A DNA stretch of 64,000 nucleotides from Tepidibacillus fermentans (GTDB taxonomy: Bacteria > Bacillota > Bacilli > Tepidibacillales > Tepidibacillaceae). Position numbers and translations under genes: made by a program. The stretch is from the NCBI RefSeq assembly GCF_004342885.1, contig NZ_SMAB01000007.1, positions 1 through 64,000 on the forward strand, written 5' to 3'. Under the pieces are notes generated by a model. It was not told the origin of the DNA, made no database searches, and saw only the letters and a list, made by a program, of their open reading frames with translations. How positions within the stretch are numbered: the stretch's first letter is position 1; each line of letters opens with the position of its first letter. This document shows positions 17,864 to 27,358 of this stretch, piece by piece.

Positions 17864-19465
17864 GTGAGTGAACTACTTCGCAAATATAATGAAAACATCG
17901 CTAAATTATGGAATCCGCTTGAGAAACGTCAAAAAATCATGCTCATCGCGACATTTATAATTTTATTGATTTCAATCTCTATCTATACATATCTAGCAAC
18001 ACGTACAAGATATGAACTTGCTTTTGTAGGTGTGAATGAAAAACAAGCGGGATTAATCGTTAAAAAATTGGATGAAATGGGGGTACCATACCAACTCAGT
18101 GCAGGAGGACAAAATATCTCTGTTCCAGAGTCCCAAGTAGCAAAGGTAAAAGTCACACTTGCCCAAGAAGATGTTTTAGGAAATGGAAATATATATAGTA
18201 AATTTTGGGATAGTGCTTCATTTGGAATGACAGATTCCCAATTTCAAGTATTAGAACGTGGTGCGATTGAGCAAGAATTACGTGATTTGATTGTAAATGG
18301 GATTAAGGGGATTAAAGATGCTAATGTGATGATTACCTTACCAAAGGAAAAAGTTTTTTATTCTGAGGATGAACAAAAAGCTACTGCGTCTGTGATCGTG
18401 AATATTGAACCAGGAGTAGAATTGAATCCTAATCAAATTAAAAGTATGTATAATTTGATCTCAAAAAGTGTTCCGAATTTACCTGTTGAAAATATTACGA
18501 TTGTGGATCAATATAGTGAACCTTTAGAATATACGAATTCGGTCCCAAATAATAATTCTGGGAATATGACAACTTTTGATCAACAACGTAAAATTCAAGC
18601 GGACTTTCAGCAGGACTTAAAAAAAGAAATAGAAAAAATGTTAGATACCGTTTTGGGACCGAATCAAGCGATCGTAACCGTTTTTGCAAGAATGAATTTT
18701 GACCAGCAAAAAACTGTTGAAAATTTAAAAGAACCAGTTGTTGACGGAAAAGGGATTGCTAGAAGTGTAGAAAAAATCCAAGAATCTTTTACTGGGCAAG
18801 GAAATCCACCAGGTGGAATAGCGGGAACAGGAAATACGCAAATACCTGGTTATCAAGCAGGCACAAATAGTAACGGGAATTATGAACATAATGAAGAACG
18901 AATTAATTATGAAGTGAATGAAATAACGAAGGAGATCGTAAGTAGTCCTTATCGCTTAGAAGATCTTAGTATTAATGTAGCCATTAATATGCCTGAAGAT
19001 AATAACCCAAATTCAAAAACAGGGCAGACCAAAATCGCAATTCAAAATTTAATTAAACCGATTCTGTTAGCAGCACTAAATGATCAACAAAAAGCGAATC
19101 TGAATGATCCAACTGTTATTGAGCAAAAAATTGCTGTCATCGCTCATCCTTTTCAAGGGGTTTCAAATCAACAACAAAATGTACAAAATTCAAATCGTAT
19201 GAATCCATATTTACTATACGGACTTATTGGCTTATCTGTGTTTGCAGTGGGTGGTGTAGGATATACAATCGTTAATAGAAGGAGAAAGAGAGACGAATCA
19301 GTTGAAGAAGAAGAATTACAGCCAAAAGAAGTAAAAACACCAGAAATTGATTTTACACCTAACCTTACGGAAGAGATGGTACTAAATAAGGAGATACAGA
19401 AATTAGCCAATCAGAAACCTGAGGAATTTGTAAAATTAATTCGTACTTGGCTATTAGATGAGTAG
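17864..19465 (+). CDS. fliF: Flagellar MS-ring protein FliF
   Basis: FliF forms the membrane ring on which the basal body is built. In its 533 residues, the first membrane helix is at about 26-45. It is followed by the YscJ-like ring-building motifs (VKVTLAQEDVLG and neighbouring RBM domains), a low-complexity linker rich in Gly and Asn (about 305-345), a second membrane helix at about 447-468, and a cytoplasmic C-terminus that binds FliG. The start is GTG at 17864 with GAGGAGAG upstream. Its end overlaps the longer reading of fliG. Confidence 0.97.
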   Translation: MSELLRKYNENIAKLWNPLEKRQKIMLIATFIILLISISIYTYLATRTRYELAFVGVNEKQAGLIVKKLDEMGVPYQLSAGGQNISVPESQVAKVKVTLAQEDVLGNGNIYSKFWDSASFGMTDSQFQVLERGAIEQELRDLIVNGIKGIKDANVMITLPKEKVFYSEDEQKATASVIVNIEPGVELNPNQIKSMYNLISKSVPNLPVENITIVDQYSEPLEYTNSVPNNNSGNMTTFDQQRKIQADFQQDLKKEIEKMLDTVLGPNQAIVTVFARMNFDQQKTVENLKEPVVDGKGIARSVEKIQESFTGQGNPPGGIAGTGNTQIPGYQAGTNSNGNYEHNEERINYEVNEITKEIVSSPYRLEDLSINVAINMPEDNNPNSKTGQTKIAIQNLIKPILLAALNDQQKANLNDPTVIEQKIAVIAHPFQGVSNQQQNVQNSNRMNPYLLYGLIGLSVFAVGGVGYTIVNRRRKRDESVEEEELQPKEVKTPEIDFTPNLTEEMVLNKEIQKLANQKPEEFVKLIRTWLLDE

Positions 19466-19484
19466 GAAAGTAGGGGGGATCTGT

Positions 19485-20495
19485 TTGGTTAGATTCCAAG
19501 AATTAACTGGAAAACAGAAAGCTGCAATCTTACTGATTTCCTTAGGTCCAGAAGTTTCCGCGCAAGTTTTTAAGCATTTGCGTGAAGATGAAATTGAGTT
19601 ACTTACTTTAGAAATTGCGAATATACGAAAAATTGATAGTATGGAAAAAGAAAGGGTATTACATGAATTTCACCAAATGGCTGTAGCCCAAGAGTTTATT
19701 TCTCAAGGTGGCATCGAATATGCCAAGGATATTTTAGAGAAAGCCCTAGGTCAACAAAAGGCAATCGATGTGATTAATCGTTTAACAGCCTCACTTCAAG
19801 TTCGACCATTCGACTTTGCAAGAAAATCTGACCCAAATCAGATCTTAAATTTTATTCAAAATGAGCATTCGCAAACCATAGCTCTTGTTTTATCCTATTT
19901 ACATCCTGAACAGGCTGCAATGATCTTATCTGAATTACCTCAAGAGAAACAAGCCGATGTTGCGAGAAGGATCGCAATGATGGATGGAACTACTCCTGAT
20001 GTGATTCATCAGGTGGAACGTGTACTTGAACAAAAACTATCGAATACCGTTCTACAGGATTACACAATTGCTGGTGGTATAGAAAGTATCGTTCAGATTC
20101 TTAATGGTGTAGATCGTGGAACAGAACGGACAATTTTAGACACCTTAGAGATGGATTATCCAGAATTAGCAGATGAAATTAAAAAGCGTATGTTTGTCTT
20201 TGAAGATATCGTTAAACTGGATAACCGTTCGATTCAACGGGTCATTCGAGATGTAGAAAACAGTGATTTACAATTAGCATTGAAGATCGCAAGTGAAGAT
20301 GTACGCGAAGCGATTTTTAGAAATATGTCAAAACGGATGGTGGAAACATTTAAAGAAGAAATGGAATACATGGGACCCGTTCGTTTACGGGACGTAGAAG
20401 AAGCACAATCGAGAATTGTGGGAATCATTAGACGTCTTGAAGAAGCAGGTGAAATTATTATCGCTCGTGGTGGAGGCGACGATATCATTGTCTAG
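19485..20495 (+). CDS. fliG: Flagellar motor switch protein FliG
   Basis: FliG is the torque-generating C-ring protein. The family start (LTGKQKAAILLISLGPE) is best reached from a TTG at 19485, seven bases after AGGGGGGA, giving 336 residues. An ATG at 19458 overlapping fliF would add nine atypical residues. N, middle and C domains are complete. The middle domain has EHSQTIALVLSYL and the C domain carries the charged torque helix with DVREAIFRNMSKRM. The stop overlaps the fliH start. Confidence 0.95.
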   Translation: MVRFQELTGKQKAAILLISLGPEVSAQVFKHLREDEIELLTLEIANIRKIDSMEKERVLHEFHQMAVAQEFISQGGIEYAKDILEKALGQQKAIDVINRLTASLQVRPFDFARKSDPNQILNFIQNEHSQTIALVLSYLHPEQAAMILSELPQEKQADVARRIAMMDGTTPDVIHQVERVLEQKLSNTVLQDYTIAGGIESIVQILNGVDRGTERTILDTLEMDYPELADEIKKRMFVFEDIVKLDNRSIQRVIRDVENSDLQLALKIASEDVREAIFRNMSKRMVETFKEEMEYMGPVRLRDVEEAQSRIVGIIRRLEEAGEIIIARGGGDDIIV

Positions 20496-21297
20496 AATTT
20501 TTAAATCTGTTCAGCATGAAGATGTAAAAGAAGTGAAAACAATTGCTCACACTTTTACTGTTTCTCAACAAGATAACGATCGTAGGTTTGTGGCAACTGA
20601 TTATTCGAAACGGGATGAATTTGAGGCGAGTCAATCGACTCAAATCATACAGGATGCTGAAGAAACAGCGGTAAAGATTATCGAACAAGCTAAACAAGAT
20701 GCAGAACAATTAAAACTGGATGCAAAAAATGAGATTCAATCTTGGTGGGAACAGGAAAAGGTAGAGTTGCAACATAAAGAAGAAGAGGCAGAAAAGCGAG
20801 GATTTCAAACCGGTTTTGAGGAAGGTTTTCAAAATGGATTACAGAAGGCGTCCAGCGAGTACCAAGAGCAAATACAACAAGCGAATCAAATCTTACAAGA
20901 AGCTTATTCTTTAAAAGAACAAATTATTCAGGAAGCAGAGCCGACAATTATTGAACTTGCTGTAACAATTGCAAAAAAAATTGTCATGAAAGAGGTTGAA
21001 ATAGATCCAGATATTGTCAAAAAAATCGCACGAGAAGCGTTAAGAAATTCAAAAGAGTTTGAGAAAGTAATTATTAATGTTGATCCTCATTATTTTGCCT
21101 ATTTACAAAGTGCGAGAGAAGAATTAATGATGGAATTGAATGGGAATGTAGATTTATCTATTTTTCCAGATTCTTCAATTCAAGATGCTGGTATCGTAGT
21201 CAAAACATCCTATGGAGCTTTAGATGCGAGAGTGGATACACAACTGGAAGAACTCAAACAGATCTTACTAGACGTTTTAAATAGGAGAGTATTATGA
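20488..21297 (+). CDS. fliH: Flagellar assembly protein FliH
   Basis: FliH regulates the export ATPase FliI and docks it to the C ring. The probable start is a TTG at 20488 that overlaps the end of fliG, with GGAGG eleven bases upstream, giving 269 residues. A long central coiled coil (about 50-160, rich in E, Q and K) contains GxxxG-like repeats (GFQTGFEEGFQNGLQ) typical of FliH. The C-terminal domain resembles a V-type ATPase E subunit. The stop codon overlaps the fliI ATG (ATGA). Confidence 0.9.
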   Translation: MSRIFKSVQHEDVKEVKTIAHTFTVSQQDNDRRFVATDYSKRDEFEASQSTQIIQDAEETAVKIIEQAKQDAEQLKLDAKNEIQSWWEQEKVELQHKEEEAEKRGFQTGFEEGFQNGLQKASSEYQEQIQQANQILQEAYSLKEQIIQEAEPTIIELAVTIAKKIVMKEVEIDPDIVKKIAREALRNSKEFEKVIINVDPHYFAYLQSAREELMMELNGNVDLSIFPDSSIQDAGIVVKTSYGALDARVDTQLEELKQILLDVLNRRVL

Positions 21298-22613
21298 TTC
21301 CATTCGATCTTGACCAATTAAAAACGGCTATTCAACAGTCGACTCCCATCCGAATGTATGGAAGGGTAATCCAAGTGATTGGTTTGACCGTTGAGTCTCA
21401 AGGGCCTGATGCGAAAATCGGGGATGTTTGCTTGATTTATCCCTTAGATAAAGATGATCCAATCAAAGCTGAGGTAGTGGGTTTTAAAAATCATCGTGTT
21501 CTACTCATGCCATTAGGAGATTTAGGGGCAATTGGCCCTGGTTGTGATGTTGTGAATACACGTTCTCCCTTAAATATTAAGGTTGGGTTACCTTTATTAG
21601 GAAGGGTATTAAATGGACTAGGAGAACCATTAGATGACAAACCGTTACCTCGAGGTTTAGAGTTTTATTCAACGAATCAGATGCCCCCTAATCCGTTAAC
21701 AAGGCCAAGAATTCAAGAACCGATTACTTTAGGAATAAGAGCAATTGATGCTCTTTTAACCGTTGGTAAAGGGCAAAGGATTGGTATCTTTGCAGGAAGT
21801 GGGGTTGGGAAAAGTACTCTGCTTGGGATGATTGCTAGGAATACTTCAGCTGATGTAAATGTAATAGGATTGATTGGTGAACGGGGAAGAGAGGTAAGAG
21901 ATTTTCTTGAACGTGATCTAGGAGAAGAAGGAATGAAAAAATCGGTTGTCGTAGTAGCAACCTCTGACCAACCGGCTTTAGTTCGGATCAAAGGAGCGAT
22001 TATAGCAACAAGTATTGCTGAATATTTTCGCGATCTTGGATTAAATGTAAATTTAATGATGGACTCCATTACTCGATTTGCTATGGCTGGTCGTGAAGTA
22101 GGTCTTGCTATTGGGGAACCGCCTACCACGAAGGGATATCCTCCATCTGTTTTTGCTATGCTACCCCGTTTACTCGAACGTTCAGGAACCAATCAATACG
22201 GAACGATTACAGCATTATATACCGTGTTAGTCGATTCCGATGATATGAATGAACCGATTGCTGATGCTGTTCGAGGAATATTAGATGGACATATTGTTCT
22301 AGATCGAAAATTAGCGCAAAAAGGACATTTTCCGGCTATTGATATTTTAGCTAGCGTTAGCCGTGTAATGAAAGACATCGTATTAGAGGATCATCTTCAA
22401 GCAGCTGAAAAATTAAAAATGTTACTTGCAACTTATAAAGACGCAGAAGATTTAATTAATATAGGAGCTTACCAGTCCGGATCGAATGCTTTAATCGACA
22501 AAGCCATCCAATACATTCCACAGATTAATCAGTTTATTCAACAAAAAATTCATGAACAGGCTAACTTTTCTGATACTGTTCAACAACTTATTCGTAATTT
22601 TAAGGAGATATAA
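21294..22613 (+). CDS. fliI: Flagellum-specific ATPase FliI
   Basis: FliI is the hexameric ATPase of flagellar type III export, homologous to F1-beta. It has 439 residues, with Walker A GSGVGKS at 168-174, Walker B LNVNLMMDSITRFAMA and the GEPPTTKGYPPSVFA segment characteristic of the family. Its ATG overlaps the fliH stop by four bases, implying coupled translation. Confidence 0.97.
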   Translation: MIPFDLDQLKTAIQQSTPIRMYGRVIQVIGLTVESQGPDAKIGDVCLIYPLDKDDPIKAEVVGFKNHRVLLMPLGDLGAIGPGCDVVNTRSPLNIKVGLPLLGRVLNGLGEPLDDKPLPRGLEFYSTNQMPPNPLTRPRIQEPITLGIRAIDALLTVGKGQRIGIFAGSGVGKSTLLGMIARNTSADVNVIGLIGERGREVRDFLERDLGEEGMKKSVVVVATSDQPALVRIKGAIIATSIAEYFRDLGLNVNLMMDSITRFAMAGREVGLAIGEPPTTKGYPPSVFAMLPRLLERSGTNQYGTITALYTVLVDSDDMNEPIADAVRGILDGHIVLDRKLAQKGHFPAIDILASVSRVMKDIVLEDHLQAAEKLKMLLATYKDAEDLINIGAYQSGSNALIDKAIQYIPQINQFIQQKIHEQANFSDTVQQLIRNFKEI

Positions 22614-22616
22614 TCG

Positions 22617-23054
22617 ATGAAAAAATTTCAATTTCATTTGCAAAAAGTAATCGATATGAAAGAAAAAAATCGTGAGCAAGTGGAATGGAGTTATGCGAAT
22701 CTATTAAATGATTTACAAGATGAAGAAAAAAAATTATCTGGCCTTTTTTTTGATAAACAACGGATCGAGAGCCTATTATCAATGGAACAACAAAAAGGGA
22801 TATCAATTGTTGAGATACAACAAATACGTGATTACCTTACTTATATCGAATTACAAATCAAACTGCAAAAAGAAATGATTGAACAGACAAAAAAAAAATT
22901 ACGAGAAAAGAAGGAACAGTTAAAAGAAGTTAGAATAGAAGAAAAGATCTGGCAGAATTTCCGAGAAAAAAAATTACAAGAATATTTGCTAGAATCGGAT
23001 CGAAATGAGCAAAAGGAAATGGATGAATTAGCCACTTATCGGTCTTATTATTAG
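22617..23054 (+). CDS. fliJ: Flagellar export protein FliJ
   Basis: The 145-residue protein is an almost continuous charged coiled coil (KEKNREQVEWSYANLLNDLQ and onward) that begins MKKFQFHLQKVIDMK, typical of FliJ. FliJ links FliI and FlhA like the gamma subunit of F1 and recycles chaperones. It follows fliI by three bases. The family call rests on this start, the coiled coil and position. Confidence 0.9.
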   Translation: MKKFQFHLQKVIDMKEKNREQVEWSYANLLNDLQDEEKKLSGLFFDKQRIESLLSMEQQKGISIVEIQQIRDYLTYIELQIKLQKEMIEQTKKKLREKKEQLKEVRIEEKIWQNFREKKLQEYLLESDRNEQKEMDELATYRSYY

Positions 23055-23068
23055 AAGGGAGTACAATT

Positions 23069-23686
23069 ATGAAGCCAACTGCTGAAAAAGAGTATAGCAA
23101 GTTGGAATGGCTATTTTTTATGGTCATTGTTCCAGTTTTGTTTATTACAATATTGACCATGATTTTATTTTGGTTCCTTGGTTATGATGTCAAAGGAAAA
23201 ATTTTAACGACTCTTAATCAGATACCTGTTATCGAAAAGTTCATCCCTGATGCGCAAGTAAACCAAAGTACAAAACAAAATACGACTTCAAAACAAAACC
23301 CGCAATTAGAAAAAACAATACAAGAGCTAAAAGCTGCTTTAGATCAAAAGAATAACCAAATTAAGCAATTGAAAACCGATATGGTAAAAAAGGATACAGA
23401 ATTAGCTCAATTACAGCAACAAATAAATGATTTAACAAATCAAGCACAAATAAAAAACACATCAGATCAGGCGAATCAAAAAGAATGGACTGATCTGGCA
23501 AAAGTTTATTCCAATATGGATCCAAAGAATGCTGCAAGTATACTCGCGAATCTTAATGAGCAGGAAGCAGCAAATATTTTAAGTCAGATGAGTGTAGATA
23601 ATAAAAGCCTTATTCTAGAAAAAATGGATCCCAAAAAAGCAGCAAGTTTATCACTAAAGTTAAAGTCGACTACTCCGGCTCAGTAA
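23069..23686 (+). CDS. ylxF: MotE-like membrane protein (YlxF family)
   Basis: The 205-residue protein sits between fliJ and fliK. It has one N-terminal membrane helix (about 12-37), a coiled coil (about 70-125), and a C-terminal MgtE-N-like repeat (YSNMDPKNAASILANLNEQE and MDPKKAASLSLKL). This is the layout of YlxF/MotE proteins, thought to aid flagellar or motor assembly. The precise role in Bacillales is unclear. Confidence 0.85.
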   Translation: MKPTAEKEYSKLEWLFFMVIVPVLFITILTMILFWFLGYDVKGKILTTLNQIPVIEKFIPDAQVNQSTKQNTTSKQNPQLEKTIQELKAALDQKNNQIKQLKTDMVKKDTELAQLQQQINDLTNQAQIKNTSDQANQKEWTDLAKVYSNMDPKNAASILANLNEQEAANILSQMSVDNKSLILEKMDPKKAASLSLKLKSTTPAQ

Positions 23687-23725
23687 GCAGAGTGATTTAG
23701 AGACATTGAAAGGAGGTGAGAAAAG

Positions 23726-25510
23726 ATGAATACGCAAATAGCAAATGGTATCAGTTCACAGATTATTTTTCAAAACCAAAATTCAAATTCATTAACGAAC
23801 GTAGTGATAACGCCAGTTACTGAAAATGTAAGTGTTAATTTTTCAAATTTGTTAATTGGATTAATGGAACACTCATCCTTGTTACAAACTGAAAAACAAG
23901 AGTTAGAATCTGTTGGTAATGTGGGTTTATCGAATGGGAACGAGAAGTCACAAGAGAATACAAAGCAAGATAAAGGTCAAAACGACTTCATCAATCCACT
24001 GATAGGGTCCCTATTTCAGATTCCATTAACTTCAGAAAGTTCAGCTGTTATCCAAACAATTACTGAATTGCCTTCGTCACAACTCCAAGTATTAGAACAA
24101 TTATTGGAACAGCCAGAAATTCAAGGAAATGGTATTAAGCTTCAAGGAATAACGGCTTGGACAAATGAGACAAAAAATGAACCCATAAAATTTTCTGATG
24201 ATCCAACTACTATGCATACAAATTACGTTCAGAGTAATACGAATCAAAGTTTGGATAACACAAATCAATTGCAAAATTTATCAATTATTGGAGATAAAAA
24301 AACAGATTCTGTTCAGCAAAACAACATTGGAACGACCCTATATCTAAAAAGTTCTAACAAACAGGAAACAAAAACTGTCCATGGAAATATGAAATTTATC
24401 GTTACACAAGGACAGATGGAGACTCAAGGCCAAATTCAACAATTATTGGCCAAACTAGGGATTCGAGTAGTAGATGGAATAGAGTTTCAAAAGAGTATGG
24501 TGTACACCCAAACGAATACTTACTCGACTGTTGGTTCACTACTCGACGGTGAACAAATAAATTCTTTGGGTGGCTCAGCTACTATGAACACGAGTCAAAG
24601 GCTAAGTAATCTAAATCAATCGCCGATATTACCAATTATTGAAGATGCAAAGGAAGATCCTATCCAGCAAAGCAATATTGAAACGATTCTAAACCCAAAA
24701 AGTCCTGAAAAATATCGATTTCATCCAAAGGAAATAGACCATGGAAATGTGAAATTAACCGTTATCCAAGGACAAATGGAGACTCAAGGCCAAAATCAAC
24801 AATTACAACGAGCACTGGATCAATTGGGTATTTCATTGGATAAAGTTGAGTTTCAAAAGGATATGATGAATACACAAACGCATAACGAACCAATCGTTTC
24901 ATCAAAGGACGGAGAATCGATTAAATCTTTTGATGAAAGTATTCATTTAGTCACTGACCAAAATTCAGGACAATCGAATCAAATTACACCTTTTATTATC
25001 AAGGATGCAAAGGTAATTACGACTTATCAGAATAAGTCGGAATCCCTTCCTCTAACTCACAACTTTGCTAATGAATTAGGAAAGGTGATTGTAAAGCATG
25101 TTCAATTGCCAAGTGGTGTATCGGAAACGAAAATTCAGTTACATCCTCAAGAGTTAGGCCAAATTGATGTAAAAATTACCAGCCATCAAGGTCAAATTTC
25201 AGCTCAATTGGTAGCAGATACTCTAGTAGCAAAAGAATTAATGGAAGGCCAAATCCAACAATTGCGTCAATCGCTTATTCAACAGGGTTTTATCGTTGAA
25301 CGAATTGAAGTCCAACATGTCCCGTCTTCACCAGCTACTCATTCTTTCCAAGATATGAAAGGTGGATTTCAATTTTCACAACAACAGCAAACGGCTAGAC
25401 AATTTTCTCGACCGAAACAGAATTTATCCTCTTATTATGTTTATTCGGATGAACAAGAGGAATTTCATGGGGTAGCTTACCAAATATCTGGGATTGATTA
25501 TACCGCCTAA
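23726..25510 (+). CDS. fliK: Flagellar hook-length control protein FliK
   Basis: This 594-residue secreted ruler controls hook length and the switch of export specificity. The conserved C-terminal hook-length domain lies at about 445-535 (QLHPQELGQIDVKITSHQGQ, then MEGQIQQLRQSLIQQGFIVE). The rest is low-complexity and Gln/Asn/Ser-rich. Two tandem related blocks of about 120 residues are seen, each containing TVxGQMETQGQxQQL-like sequence. At DNA level, 24377-24445 and 24737-24805 are near-identical and 360 bases apart. The duplicated motif resembles part of the C-terminal domain itself. The ATG follows AAAGGAGGTG closely. Confidence 0.9.
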   Translation: MNTQIANGISSQIIFQNQNSNSLTNVVITPVTENVSVNFSNLLIGLMEHSSLLQTEKQELESVGNVGLSNGNEKSQENTKQDKGQNDFINPLIGSLFQIPLTSESSAVIQTITELPSSQLQVLEQLLEQPEIQGNGIKLQGITAWTNETKNEPIKFSDDPTTMHTNYVQSNTNQSLDNTNQLQNLSIIGDKKTDSVQQNNIGTTLYLKSSNKQETKTVHGNMKFIVTQGQMETQGQIQQLLAKLGIRVVDGIEFQKSMVYTQTNTYSTVGSLLDGEQINSLGGSATMNTSQRLSNLNQSPILPIIEDAKEDPIQQSNIETILNPKSPEKYRFHPKEIDHGNVKLTVIQGQMETQGQNQQLQRALDQLGISLDKVEFQKDMMNTQTHNEPIVSSKDGESIKSFDESIHLVTDQNSGQSNQITPFIIKDAKVITTYQNKSESLPLTHNFANELGKVIVKHVQLPSGVSETKIQLHPQELGQIDVKITSHQGQISAQLVADTLVAKELMEGQIQQLRQSLIQQGFIVERIEVQHVPSSPATHSFQDMKGGFQFSQQQQTARQFSRPKQNLSSYYVYSDEQEEFHGVAYQISGIDYTA

Positions 25511-25522
25511 AGGAGGGTGCCA

Positions 25523-25963
25523 ATGAATACACAAGCAACAACAAGTAGTACAAGTATTTCTGCAACAACAAGTACAAATCCGCAAGATGAAAGAAAGGAT
25601 ATACTTGGAAAAGATGATTTCTTAAGAATCTTTATTACCCAACTTAAAAATCAAGATCCATTACAACCATTGCAAGACAAAGATTTTATAGCACAAATGG
25701 CTCAATTTAGTAGTTTAGAGCAGATCACCAATATGGCAAATGGGATGGCAGGGATAGAGGCTTTATTAAGTCAACAAAATTCTCTTGGAGCAATTTCTAA
25801 CCTGATTGGAAAGATTGGTTACTGGGAAAATACGGATGGGAAAGAACAATCAGGACTGATCACGAGTGTTTTAATGAAAGACGGAGAGTATTATGTGACG
25901 ATTGGTGAGTCTGAGATTCCAATTTACGAATTATATAAAGTAGAAATAGGTGCATCATCTTGA
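25523..25963 (+). CDS. flgD: Flagellar hook assembly protein FlgD
   Basis: This hook-cap protein is needed to polymerise FlgE. The N-terminal signature is LGKDDFLRIFITQLKNQDPL, then DFIAQMAQFSSLEQ. From the ATG at 25523 it has 146 residues; a GTG six bases upstream lies inside the ribosome site and is unlikely. The C-terminus is short, so the Ig-like domains of larger FlgDs are missing, as in B. subtilis FlgD. Its stop TGA overlaps the next gene's TTG. Confidence 0.93.
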   Translation: MNTQATTSSTSISATTSTNPQDERKDILGKDDFLRIFITQLKNQDPLQPLQDKDFIAQMAQFSSLEQITNMANGMAGIEALLSQQNSLGAISNLIGKIGYWENTDGKEQSGLITSVLMKDGEYYVTIGESEIPIYELYKVEIGASS

Positions 25964-26349
25964 GTGAAACATTTAGAATTGGTCAAACGTATTTTCCAAA
26001 ACACCCGATTGTAACACAGGAAAAGAAAAATTCGATTCCAAACCAAGGCCCTAGTTTTAAAGATGTTCTTACACAGCAGATACAACCGCAACAAAAGGAA
26101 TTAAAATTTAGCGCTCATGCTATGCAAAGGTTAGACAGTCGTGGAATAGAGCTTGCTTCTAATGAGATCCAACAGTTAAATCAGGCGGTAGAAAAAGCTG
26201 CAAAGAAAGGTTCAAAGGATTCGATGATTTTAATCAATGATCTTGTCTTTATCGTTAATGTTCCGAACCGCGTTGTAGTGACCGCAATGGATAAAGATTC
26301 AATGAAAGAACATGTTTTTACGCAAATTGATAGTGCTATCATCTTATAG
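25960..26349 (+). CDS. Flagellar operon protein of the TIGR02530 type
   Basis: The 129-residue protein lies between flgD and flgE. Its middle part (FSAHAMQRLDSRGIELASNE, then AAKKGSKDSMILINDLVFIV and VVTAMD) matches the small 'flagellar operon protein' family found at this place in many Firmicutes. The function is unknown; a role in hook assembly is inferred from position. The start is a TTG at 25960 overlapping the flgD stop. Confidence 0.8.
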   Translation: MSETFRIGQTYFPKHPIVTQEKKNSIPNQGPSFKDVLTQQIQPQQKELKFSAHAMQRLDSRGIELASNEIQQLNQAVEKAAKKGSKDSMILINDLVFIVNVPNRVVVTAMDKDSMKEHVFTQIDSAIIL

Positions 26350-26397
26350 GCTGGACCCTAACGGGGGGCCTCACACCGTTGACCGATTGATACGGTG
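26348..26397 (+). other. Two hairpins upstream of the hook gene
   Basis: AGGC (26348-26351) pairs with GCCT (26368-26371) enclosing CCC-TAAC-GGG. CACCGT (26374-26379) pairs with ACGGTG (26392-26397). Together they fill most of the 73-base gap before flgE and are GC-rich in an AT-rich operon. A role in mRNA processing or stability is inferred. Confidence 0.55.
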
Positions 26398-26422
26398 ATA
26401 TTAAAGGGAGGGTTAATTAATT

Positions 26423-27340
26423 ATGCTGCGTTCATTATATTCTGGTATTTCAGGTATGAAAGGTTTTCAGGTTAAATTAGATGTGATTAGTAATAACATT
26501 GCTAATGTGAATACAGTAGGTTTTAAAGCAGGTCGAGTCAACTTCCAAGATATATTAAGTCAAAAGATCGGTAGTGCCATGCAGCCAACAGCTGGACAAC
26601 GAGGAGGTATGAATCCTAAACAAGTGGGATTAGGTTCGATGGTTGGTACTATTGATACTTTACATACTCCTGGAAGTTTTCAGACCACAAATGTGCTTAC
26701 TGATCTTGCAATTGATGGAGATGGATTCTTCCAAGTATTAGATGCTCCCAATAATAAAATCTATTTTACTCGAGCAGGGAATTTTACACTAGATGATAAT
26801 GGGTACTTAGTAACTCCACAAGGAAATTATGTTCAAGGGGTAGTTGTTGATAATACTGGAAAAGCCGTAATCGATGTAAATGGAAATACAATTCCGACAA
26901 ATATTCAAATTCCTGACAATGCTTACGATACAAATGCATCAAAGCAAATGGAAAAAGTGGTCGCCTATAATATCGCTTCTGACGGTGGTATTGATCTTAC
27001 ATTAGCTAATGGCTCGGTTATAAAATTAGCCAAAGATCCAACAAGCACAAATCCAACTGAATTTGTAAAAGTTGGTCTTGTGAAAATTACCAATCCTGGC
27101 GGTCTTGAAAAAGCGGGAAATAGTTTATATATCGAATCTTTAAATGCTCAAGCTGACGATATCAATGTCCCAACAGAATTAGGAACTAGCATTCGTACCG
27201 GTACCCTAGAAATGTCTAATGTTGATTTAACGAATGAATTCTCCGAAATGATCGTAGCTCAACGTGGATTCCAAGCCAACTCAAGGATTATTACTACATC
27301 GGATGAAATTCTACAAGAACTTGTTAACTTGAAACGATAA
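26423..27340 (+). CDS. flgE: Flagellar hook protein FlgE (FlgG-like)
   Basis: This is the main hook subunit, polymerised under the FlgD cap. The N-terminus has LYSGISGMKGFQVKLDVISN followed by NIANVNTVGFK. The middle has the conserved DLAIDGDGFFQVLD and FTRAGNFTLDDNGYLVTPQG. The C-terminal helix contains VDLTNEFSEMIVAQRGFQAN. The length of 305 residues is in the short-hook class of Bacilli, where this gene was once named flgG. Its place between flgD and swrD supports FlgE. GGGAGGG precedes the ATG. Confidence 0.93.
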   Translation: MLRSLYSGISGMKGFQVKLDVISNNIANVNTVGFKAGRVNFQDILSQKIGSAMQPTAGQRGGMNPKQVGLGSMVGTIDTLHTPGSFQTTNVLTDLAIDGDGFFQVLDAPNNKIYFTRAGNFTLDDNGYLVTPQGNYVQGVVVDNTGKAVIDVNGNTIPTNIQIPDNAYDTNASKQMEKVVAYNIASDGGIDLTLANGSVIKLAKDPTSTNPTEFVKVGLVKITNPGGLEKAGNSLYIESLNAQADDINVPTELGTSIRTGTLEMSNVDLTNEFSEMIVAQRGFQANSRIITTSDEILQELVNLKR

Positions 27341-27358
27341 TAGGATTGTAAATAGGTA

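Noticed and set aside
21713-22192. 159-codon open frame on the minus strand inside fliI
   Set aside because: It is fully antisense to the conserved FliI ATPase core, with no ribosome site or recognisable protein motif.
24377-24805. Two near-identical DNA segments considered as a CRISPR-like or mobile repeat
   Set aside because: There are only two copies, both in frame within fliK with a 360-base period; they are protein-coding duplications.
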